Part shown: in pieces, positions 34,413 through 40,041 of the stretch
How the letters are laid out: each line of letters starts with the position of its first letter
How positions within the stretch are numbered: the first letter of the stretch is position 1
Source of the DNA: an uncultured Acidobacteriaceae bacterium
GTDB taxonomy: Bacteria > Acidobacteriota > Terriglobia > Terriglobales > Acidobacteriaceae
Assembly (NCBI GenBank): GCA_903904755.1
Contig: CAIVDV010000072.1
Location: 1 to 43,683 of the forward strand
Direction of reading: 5' to 3'
DNA: 43,683 nt
Made by a program: the position numbers and the translations under genes
The notes under the pieces: generated by a model
What the model saw: the letters and a program-made list of their open reading frames with translations, nothing else
Told to the model about the DNA's origin: nothing
The model's database searches: none

Positions 34413-35696
34413 ATGTCCACCCAGGTTTTGATGCCCAGCCAAGGCAAAAAACGCATTGCCCCCGTGTGGTTAATGGGGCTTTCCAACACCACTTTCGGGC
34501 TGGTGAGCGGCTTTATTGTGCTGCCGCTGCCGCAGATGCTGGCGGCGCAGGGCGTGCCCGAGGTAAAGATTGCCGCAGTGAGCGCGGCGTGTTTCCTGCC
34601 GGGTTTCTGGACGTTCCTGCTGGGGCCGGTGCTGGATATCCGCTTCAGCCGGCGGTGGTATGCGACCCTGTTTGCTGTGCTGGCGGGGGTTCTGCTGACG
34701 GTGGCAGTGCTGTGCAGGGGCCATTTGCTCTGGCTTGAAATTGCTCTGATGCTCTCTTACACGGCGGCGGTGATGGCTTCCAATGCGCTGGGCGGGTGGC
34801 TCGCCGGTGTGATTCCCGAAGTGGCCGGGGCCGAAGGGGATACCTCGAACCACGAAGGCGCCAAGCTGAGCGCTTGGACGCAGGTGGGCACCTTCCTTGG
34901 CAATGGGCTGATGGCCGGGCTGGCCGGGGAAGCTCTGCGCGAGCTGCCGCTGGGCCTGGCGGCGGTGTTGCTGGGTGCGCTGGTGGTCCTGCCGGCGGCA
35001 ATCTTCCCGTTTATCCCGGTGCGTGAGCGGCTGCTGATTGAGGCGACGGGGAGTGTGCTGGGGCAGCTGGGAGAGGGCTTCCGCAAGCTCTTCCGCGAGT
35101 TGGGTGTTCTGTTCAAGCGGCAGGAAGTGCTGCTGGCGCTGGCGCTGTTTTTGGCTCCGACGGGGTCGTTTGCTCTGAGCAACCAGCTGGGTGGCGTCGC
35201 AGCCGACTTCCACGCGCCGGAAGCCTTTCTGAGCCGCATTGGCGGGATGATTCTGACCGTGGCGGGTGGCTTGAGTTGCCTGCTGCTGCCGGTGCTGGCC
35301 AGGCGGGTAAAGGCTCTGCCGTTGTACCTGGGGATCGGTGTGGCGGGCAGCGTTTTTACCCTTCTTCTGCTGTTGCTGCCACGGAACGAGTGGACCTTTG
35401 CGGTAGCGTTCCTGGGCGAAAATTCAGTCCAGGCGCTCAGCTTTACGGCGGCCGTCGCCATCTGCTTTGCGACAATCGGGCGCAACAATCCGCTGGCCGG
35501 AACGCAGTTCAGTCTGCTGACCGCGGCTACCGTGCTGCCCATTACCTACATGGGCGTGCTGGATGGGCGCGTGTACGGGGCAGCCGGGCTGGCGCGGATG
35601 TACCTCGTGGATGGCGGCCTGAGCCTCGCAGCCTGTGCTGTCCTGGCAATGGTGATGTGGAAGCTGGGACGGCGGCTGGGGGATGAGGTGGCGTAG
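34413..35696 (+). CDS. MFS transporter, AmpG/muropeptide-permease-like
   Basis: This 427-residue protein has about 12 membrane helices and a central charged loop, in the MFS order. Its N-terminus (APVWLMGLSNTTFGLVSGFIVLPLPQML) resembles AmpG/PAT-type transporters, which import GlcNAc-anhydro-muramyl peptides. With the GlcNAc-kinase-like gene upstream and NagA downstream, uptake of GlcNAc or of cell-wall sugars is likely. The ATG at 34413 has no ribosome site but has TACACT 7 nt upstream. An XRE regulator follows after 38 nt on the same strand. Confidence 0.83.
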   Translation: MSTQVLMPSQGKKRIAPVWLMGLSNTTFGLVSGFIVLPLPQMLAAQGVPEVKIAAVSAACFLPGFWTFLLGPVLDIRFSRRWYATLFAVLAGVLLTVAVLCRGHLLWLEIALMLSYTAAVMASNALGGWLAGVIPEVAGAEGDTSNHEGAKLSAWTQVGTFLGNGLMAGLAGEALRELPLGLAAVLLGALVVLPAAIFPFIPVRERLLIEATGSVLGQLGEGFRKLFRELGVLFKRQEVLLALALFLAPTGSFALSNQLGGVAADFHAPEAFLSRIGGMILTVAGGLSCLLLPVLARRVKALPLYLGIGVAGSVFTLLLLLLPRNEWTFAVAFLGENSVQALSFTAAVAICFATIGRNNPLAGTQFSLLTAATVLPITYMGVLDGRVYGAAGLARMYLVDGGLSLAACAVLAMVMWKLGRRLGDEVA

Positions 35697-35704
35697 GGAG
35701 CTGA

Positions 35705-35729
35705 AAATATAACAAATAGTGTTATATTT
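35705..35729. promoter_or_regulatory. Perfect 10-bp palindromic operator/promoter of the XRE-nucleotidyltransferase pair
   Basis: AAATATAACA and TGTTATATTT are a perfect inverted repeat with a 5-nt spacer (AATAG). The right arm includes TATATT (35723-35728), a -10-like box ending 6 nt before the GTG start of the XRE gene. This AT-rich block stands out in GC-rich surroundings. Binding by the XRE protein would block RNA polymerase, as in self-regulated toxin-antitoxin operons (inference). Confidence 0.72.
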
Positions 35730-35734
35730 AACCT

Positions 35735-36421
35735 GTGACTGGTGTTGACCTCAAATCCGCGCGCAGAGAGATTGGGTGTACGCAGGCTGAGGCTGCGGCT
35801 CGGCTCGGAGTGACTCAGGCGTATCTGTCGATGGTGGAGCGGGGTGTTCGATCCGTTTCAGCCGAGTTGAGCGCGCGTGTGCTGGAAGTGATGGACCTTC
35901 CGGCGACAGCCTTGCCGGTGGGCGAGTATCTGCGGCCCGGGCGTGAGCACGGTTTCTTTCAGGCGGCGCTTGCGAGTCTCGGGTACCCGGGGTTTGCCTG
36001 CTTGGGGGCGGGGGCGCTCAGGAATCCGGCTGAAGTCCTGATGGCAGCGCTGGACACGGATGATCTGGATGCGCGGGTAACGGAAGCGCTGGCGTGGCTG
36101 CCGATGGAGTTTCCCACGATGCCCTGGGATTGGCTGACGGCGCAAGCGAAGCTGGCGGACCGGCAGAATCGCCTTGGCTATGTGGTGGAGCTAGGGCGGC
36201 AGGCGGCGGGACGTACGGGGAAATTGCAATTGGAGGCGGAACTGGCTGCCCGCGTTGCCAAGCTGGAGCCGTCGCGGCTGGCGAAGGAAGATACACTCTG
36301 CCGTGAGTCGATGACCAGCGCCGAGCGGGGTTGGCTGCGGGTACATCGGGGAAAGCTGGCGGATCACTGGAATCTGCTGACGGACTTGACGGTGGAGCAA
36401 TTGAGCTATGTTGGAGCGTAA
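35735..36421 (+). CDS. XRE-family helix-turn-helix protein, probable antitoxin of a nucleotidyltransferase pair
   Basis: This 228-residue protein has an XRE helix-turn-helix at about 5-55 (CTQAEAAARLGVTQAYLSMVERG). Residues about 60-228 form a further domain of unknown family (LGYPGFACLGAGALRNPAEVL, FPTMPWDWLTAQAKLADRQNRLGY) that presumably neutralises the partner. The GTG start at 35735 has no Shine-Dalgarno but lies 6 nt after a -10-like box. The nucleotidyltransferase gene starts 14 nt inside its 3' end. The palindrome at 35705-35729 is its likely binding site. It splits an amino-sugar gene region and is probably an acquired stress module (inference). Confidence 0.8.
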   Translation: MTGVDLKSARREIGCTQAEAAARLGVTQAYLSMVERGVRSVSAELSARVLEVMDLPATALPVGEYLRPGREHGFFQAALASLGYPGFACLGAGALRNPAEVLMAALDTDDLDARVTEALAWLPMEFPTMPWDWLTAQAKLADRQNRLGYVVELGRQAAGRTGKLQLEAELAARVAKLEPSRLAKEDTLCRESMTSAERGWLRVHRGKLADHWNLLTDLTVEQLSYVGA

Positions 36422-36839
36422 GCGACAGCCGGAGCCGTGGGACGCCTTTTCCAAGGAGTTGGATGCGGCTGTGGATGGGACGTTGCGGCTGGACTGCATT
36501 GGCGGATTCGTCGTGACGCTGCTGTACGGGCTCGGCAGGCCAACGGCGGATGTGGATGTGATTGAACTGGCGCCGCGCGCCGCCGCAGACACGATGATGA
36601 GCCTCGGAATTTTCGGCGGTCAGCTGCACCGCAAGCACCGGATATATCTCGACCGAGTGGCTGTTGCTGCTATTCCGGAAAACTACGAGGAAAGGCTGGT
36701 GGAGATGCTCCCGCGCGCATACAGTCACCTGCGTCTGATGGCACCGGATGCATACGATTTGGCGCTATCCAAGTTGGAGAGAAACAGCCAGAAAGACCGC
36801 GACGATGTGCGGTTTTTTGGCGCGCAAGATTCCGTTTGA
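36408..36839 (+). CDS. Nucleotidyltransferase (DUF6036-like), C-terminally frameshifted; probable toxin
   Basis: This 143-residue frame encodes a minimal nucleotidyltransferase: the motif IGGFVVTLLYGLGRPTADVD has GG at 32-33 and DVD at 48-50, the usual metal-binding site. Such proteins paired with XRE partners (AbiEii/MNT-type) act as toxins that modify RNA or proteins. The reading frame ends in FFGAQDSV right after a run of six T (36813-36818). With one T fewer it continues as FLARKIPFDLNVLKERY to 36966, which fits the family C-terminus. Either the gene is disabled or the run can switch. It overlaps the XRE gene by 14 nt. Confidence 0.72.
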   Translation: MLERKRQPEPWDAFSKELDAAVDGTLRLDCIGGFVVTLLYGLGRPTADVDVIELAPRAAADTMMSLGIFGGQLHRKHRIYLDRVAVAAIPENYEERLVEMLPRAYSHLRLMAPDAYDLALSKLERNSQKDRDDVRFFGAQDSV

Positions 36840-36966
36840 TTTGAATGTGCTGAAGGAACGCTACAAGGTGGAGTTGCGCTGGCAGCTTGGAGTGCCGAAG
36901 CGGGAAGATTTGACGATGGAGTTGTGGCTGGAGATGCTGCGGGAGGATCGCGGCGAGGATGGTTAG
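36819..36966 (+). pseudogene. Out-of-frame C-terminal part of the nucleotidyltransferase
   Basis: In the +1 frame from the T run, this stretch reads LARKIPFDLNVLKERYKV and continues with ELRWQLGVPKREDL to a TAG at 36964-36966. It completes the nucleotidyltransferase in length and in character, so the full gene would be about 185 residues. It would not be made unless the frame is restored by mutation, slippage or frameshifting. Confidence 0.65.
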
Positions 36967-36993
36967 TGGCCTGATGGCACGAGTGGGACGGTG

Positions 36994-37022
36994 GCCCTGG
37001 AAGTGATTCTCCGGGGCTTTTT
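36994..37022 (+). terminator. Intrinsic terminator after the nucleotidyltransferase gene
   Basis: GCCCTGG (36994-37000) pairs with CCGGGGC (37011-37017) with one G-T pair and a 10-nt loop, followed by TTTTT. It lies before the converging nagA stop. Confidence 0.72.
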
Positions 37023-37038
37023 GCGTTTGGGGAGGGGG

Positions 37039-38199
37039 CTAGAGCGATTGGCCTGGGTGGTGGTGGGCCAGCAACTTACCCTCTGCCGCGAGCGCCAGGA
37101 AGTCAGCCCGCGCGCCGACATGCAATGTCCCAGTCGGCTCAGCCAGCCCGGTCATGGCGCTGGGGTTGGTGGTGAGCAGGGGAAGGGCTTCGGCGATGGG
37201 GGTTCCGGTGAAGGCGAGGAAGTTCTGGAGGGCGCGGTCGAGGGTGAGGACGGAACCGGCCAGGACTCCGCCGGCCATGGCGCGCCCCTCGGCCACCTGG
37301 ACTGCGAAGCCGCCGAGCTGATATTCGCCATCGGGCATGCCGGTGGCGGACATGGCGTCTGTCACGAGCAGGGCGCGCTGGTTTCCCTTGGCGCGGAACC
37401 AGAGCTTGACCAGCTCCGGCGCAACGTGGATGCCGTCGCAGATGAGCTCGGCGTAGGTTTGGTCGTCGGTAAGGATGGTGCCCAGGATGCCGGGTTCGCG
37501 GTGGTCCAGCGGGCGCATGGCGTTGTAGGTGTGGGTGGCGGAGGTTGCTCCGGCGGCGAGGACGGCGCGGGTTTCCGCAGCGGTCGCGTTGGAGTGGCCG
37601 ACGGAAATGCGGACTCCTCGGCTGACGGCGTGGGCGGCGAATTCGGCGGCGTGGGGCAGCTCCGGGGCGAGCGTGAGCAGGCGAATGTAGCCCTCGGCAG
37701 CGTCGTAGAGGCGGTCGAAGAGGGCGATGTCCGGCTCAAGCAGGTGGGCGGGCGGATGGACGCCACGCTTCAGGTGCGAGAGGAAGGGCCCCTCGAGATG
37801 GATGCCGACGGGCTGCGCGCCGGGCAGCGGGGTGGATTCGGCCTGGCGGATGAGCCCGGCGAGGCCGGAGAGAGAGGTGAGGATGGCGTCGAGTGGGGCG
37901 GTGACCGTGGTGGCAAGGAAGCGGCCGGTGCCGCGGGAGGCGAGGAAACGGCTGACGGCGGTGAGCGACTCCGGCGTGGCTTCCATCACGTCATGGCCTG
38001 CGGCGCCGTGGATGTGCACGTCAAAAAACGCGGGCGCGAGGGTTGCGCCGGGGTAGTCAAGGTGCTGGGCGGTGGGGTCAAGCGCGGCAGTGGCGCGGCT
38101 GGCGACGCCGGTGATGTGGCCGGATTCGAGAGTGAGGATGGGGTCGGCGAGGAGGCGCTGGCCATCCCAAAGCCACGCGGCGGTTACCTGAGTACGCAT
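37039..38199 (-). CDS. nagA: N-acetylglucosamine-6-phosphate deacetylase
   Basis: This 386-residue amidohydrolase removes the acetyl group from GlcNAc-6-phosphate, a step after GlcNAc kinase in amino-sugar use and cell-wall recycling. Motifs are complete: FFDVHIHGAAGHD (the usual first metal motif), IHLEGPFL (Glu metal ligand), VGHSNATAAE, THTYNAMRPLDHREPG, LICDGIHV and LVTDAMSATGMPDG with the catalytic Asp. No NagB is adjacent. ATG38199 was chosen; no ribosome site is evident. It faces the GlcNAc-kinase and transporter genes on the other strand, separated by the XRE-nucleotidyltransferase pair. Confidence 0.95.
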   Translation of the reverse strand: MRTQVTAAWLWDGQRLLADPILTLESGHITGVASRATAALDPTAQHLDYPGATLAPAFFDVHIHGAAGHDVMEATPESLTAVSRFLASRGTGRFLATTVTAPLDAILTSLSGLAGLIRQAESTPLPGAQPVGIHLEGPFLSHLKRGVHPPAHLLEPDIALFDRLYDAAEGYIRLLTLAPELPHAAEFAAHAVSRGVRISVGHSNATAAETRAVLAAGATSATHTYNAMRPLDHREPGILGTILTDDQTYAELICDGIHVAPELVKLWFRAKGNQRALLVTDAMSATGMPDGEYQLGGFAVQVAEGRAMAGGVLAGSVLTLDRALQNFLAFTGTPIAEALPLLTTNPSAMTGLAEPTGTLHVGARADFLALAAEGKLLAHHHPGQSL

Positions 38200-38282
38200 G
38201 GGGGCATGATTGCAGGGGGAGTGTGGAGGTGGCAAGGGAAGCGGAGTCAGCAGACCTGGTCGGTGCGCAAGCTGGAGCGGTA

Positions 38283-38573
38283 TCAGTGGATCAGCGTTTT
38301 GTGTCCCGGCGTCTGGGTGCGCTTCTCGCGGATGGCGGCCATGGCATCGTCGATTTGTGCGCGACAGCTTGCCAGCTCGGCGTGAAGCTCGGCGAAGCGG
38401 GTGTTCATCTCCATGCGGAAGTCTTCAATGCTCTCGGCGAGCCAGTCGGACTGCTGGCGCTGCTCCGTCTGGTTGTCCTGGATGGATTTGAGGGACGGGA
38501 CAATGGACTCGACCAGCAGGCGGTAAAGCTGCGTGAGCGCGTCGGAGATGCTTTGGATTCGGTTCTCAAGCAT
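38283..38573 (-). CDS. Small coiled-coil protein of unknown function
   Basis: This 96-residue, charged and almost entirely helical protein has heptad-like spacing (ISDALTQLYRLLVESIVPSL, TRFAELHAELASC). It has no signal, membrane segment or catalytic motif. The start at 38573 has no Shine-Dalgarno, but TACAAT, a 5/6 match to the -10 consensus, ends 6 nt upstream. It lies between nagA and endonuclease IV, both with their own starts. Function cannot be assigned; it is likely expressed because of the promoter-like box and clean frame. Confidence 0.6.
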   Translation of the reverse strand: MLENRIQSISDALTQLYRLLVESIVPSLKSIQDNQTEQRQQSDWLAESIEDFRMEMNTRFAELHAELASCRAQIDDAMAAIREKRTQTPGHKTLIH

Positions 38574-38579
38574 GGGTGG

Positions 38580-38585
38580 ATTGTA
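38580..38585 (-). promoter_or_regulatory. Candidate -10 (TACAAT) of the coiled-coil gene
   Basis: On the minus strand TACAAT ends 6 nt before the ATG with no Shine-Dalgarno between, pointing to a leaderless transcript. Confidence 0.4.
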
Positions 38586-38675
38586 GCCCCGAAAACCGGA
38601 AATGGCTTGATGACTTAGGTAAAGGTACGGAAGTACCGGGCGAAATCAGGTTGCCGGCAGGGTGAGGGAGGCGGG

Positions 38676-38681
38676 TAGACT
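38676..38681 (+). promoter_or_regulatory. Candidate -10 (TAGACT) of the endonuclease IV gene
   Basis: TAGACT ends 7 nt before the ATG. TTGCCG at 38651-38656 could be the -35 at 19-nt spacing. No Shine-Dalgarno is present, suggesting a leaderless transcript. Confidence 0.4.
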
Positions 38682-38688
38682 GGGGTCT

Positions 38689-39543
38689 ATGACGAAGCGA
38701 ATTGGGATTCATTTGGGAACGACTGGCGGGGCGTCGAATGCGGTGGTGCGGGCGCGGGAGATAGGGGCGAATACCTTTCAGATTTTTTCCTCCAGCCCGC
38801 GCATGTGGCGCGCGCCCAAGGTGCCGGCCGAGCAGTGCGTGCGCATGCGGGAGTTGCGGGCGCAGTATGACGTGGGCCCGCTGGCCATCCACACCAGCTA
38901 CCTGGTGAATGTGTGCAGCCAGAACGAGGAAGTGCGGCAGAAGAGCGTGGATGCCTTCCGCGGAGAGATTGAGCGGGCGCTGCAGTTGGGTGCGGAGTAC
39001 CTGGTGCTGCACCCGGGAAGCTGGAAGGGGCTGACGCGCGAGGAGGGCCTGCGGCTGGCGGCCGAATCGATTGCGGCTGCCATTGACGGGCTCCCGTGGC
39101 AGGGAACCGGCTTCCACATCCTCATCGAGAACACGGCCGGAGCGGAGTTCAGCCTGGGCGGCAGCTTTGAGCAGGTTGCCGAACTTGTCGAGCGCCTGCG
39201 ACCGGTGGCGCCGATGGGCGTGTGCCTGGATACCTGCCATACACATGTGGCGGGCTATGACCTGGTGTCGCCGGAGGGGTACGAAGAGACGATTGCGCTG
39301 GTGGAATCGACGATGGGCACGGCAACCGTGAAGGTGTGGCACTGCAATGACGCCAAGGCGGCGCGCGGCTCTAAGCTGGACCGGCACGAACATATCGGGC
39401 AGGGGACGATGGGCCTGGAACCCTTCCGGCGTCTGCTGAACGATGCGCGGTTTGACCATTGCGCCTTTATCGCCGAGACGCCGGTGGATGAAGACGATGA
39501 TGATTTGCGGAATGTGCGGGTGCTGAAGGGGTTGGTGGGGTAG
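38689..39543 (+). CDS. nfo: Endonuclease IV (AP endonuclease)
   Basis: This 284-residue TIM-barrel enzyme cuts DNA 5' to abasic sites with three zinc ions. Its ligand motifs are all present: IGIHLGTTGG, LAIHTSYLVNV, LVLHPGSWKG, ILIENTAGAE, CLDTCHTHVAGYD, KVWHCNDAK, DRHEHIGQG and FIAETPVDED. The ATG at 38689 follows TAGACT by 7 nt. It repairs the same lesion that the SRAP protein at 20660 protects. The stop at 39541-39543 is followed by four more in-frame TAG codons in a 9-nt tandem repeat. Confidence 0.97.
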   Translation: MTKRIGIHLGTTGGASNAVVRAREIGANTFQIFSSSPRMWRAPKVPAEQCVRMRELRAQYDVGPLAIHTSYLVNVCSQNEEVRQKSVDAFRGEIERALQLGAEYLVLHPGSWKGLTREEGLRLAAESIAAAIDGLPWQGTGFHILIENTAGAEFSLGGSFEQVAELVERLRPVAPMGVCLDTCHTHVAGYDLVSPEGYEETIALVESTMGTATVKVWHCNDAKAARGSKLDRHEHIGQGTMGLEPFRRLLNDARFDHCAFIAETPVDEDDDDLRNVRVLKGLVG

Positions 39544-39579
39544 CGGAGTTAGCGGGGTTAGCGGAGCTAGCGGCGTTAG
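39544..39579 (+). repeat. Four-copy 9-nt tandem repeat (consensus CGGNGTTAG) with in-frame stops
   Basis: Units CGGAGTTAG, CGGGGTTAG, CGGAGCTAG and CGGCGTTAG each end in TAG in frame with the nfo stop, giving five stops at 9-nt steps. Confidence 0.8.
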
Positions 39580-39638
39580 ACGGGTGGCTGGTTGTGTGTC
39601 ATTCTGGCGATGGTGTCTGATAGGGAGGGAGATTTGAT

Positions 39639-39947
39639 GTGCTGCAGACTGAGCGAAGGCCCGTAAGCGTAGGTGAGATGCTGACAGAGGAGTTTCTGGT
39701 GCCGATGGCACTGACGCAGAGCGCGCTGGCCGAGGCTATGGGGGTTCCGCGAAGGCTGGTCAATGAGTTGTGCAACGACCGGAGGGCGGTTACGGCGGAT
39801 ACGGCGCTGATGCTGGCGCGGGTTTTTGGAAATTCGCCGGAGTTCTGGCTGAATATGCAGCGGCGGATGGATCTTTGGGAGGCACTGCACACGCCCCGGC
39901 GCAGGGAGCGGATTGAGCGGGCGCAGGCGCTGCAACCGGTGGCTTAG
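39639..39947 (+). CDS. HigA-type XRE antitoxin, orphan
   Basis: This 102-residue protein matches the HigA/VapI-type antitoxin layout: SVGEMLTEEFLVPMALTQSALAEAMGVPRRLVNELCNDRRAVTADTAL spans the helix-turn-helix, followed by FGNSPEFWLNMQRRMDLW. HigA normally binds the RNase HigB encoded just upstream. Here the upstream 95 nt hold only a tandem repeat and a strong GGAGGGAG ribosome site, and leuS follows after 94 nt, so no HigB is present. The gene may be a solitary regulator or a TA remnant. The GTG at 39639 is set by the ribosome site. Confidence 0.85.
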   Translation: MLQTERRPVSVGEMLTEEFLVPMALTQSALAEAMGVPRRLVNELCNDRRAVTADTALMLARVFGNSPEFWLNMQRRMDLWEALHTPRRRERIERAQALQPVA

Positions 39948-40026
39948 GGGGCAGCTTCCTTTGCCGATCGGTATGGGCTAGCACTACACGCCGGGCAACG
40001 GTGCCAGTGGCCCATCTTCAGGCGGT

Positions 40027-40032
40027 TACACT
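40027..40032 (+). promoter_or_regulatory. Candidate -10 (TACACT) of leuS
   Basis: TACACT ends 9 nt before the leuS ATG. A GGAAGAG in the gap resembles a weak ribosome site. No T-box leader is visible in the 94-nt gap. Confidence 0.35.
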
Positions 40033-40041
40033 GGAAGAGCC

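Noticed and set aside
39948-40041. T-box or other amino-acid-sensing leader before leuS.
   Set aside because: The 94-nt gap has no specifier loop, T-box sequence or terminator, and is too short.
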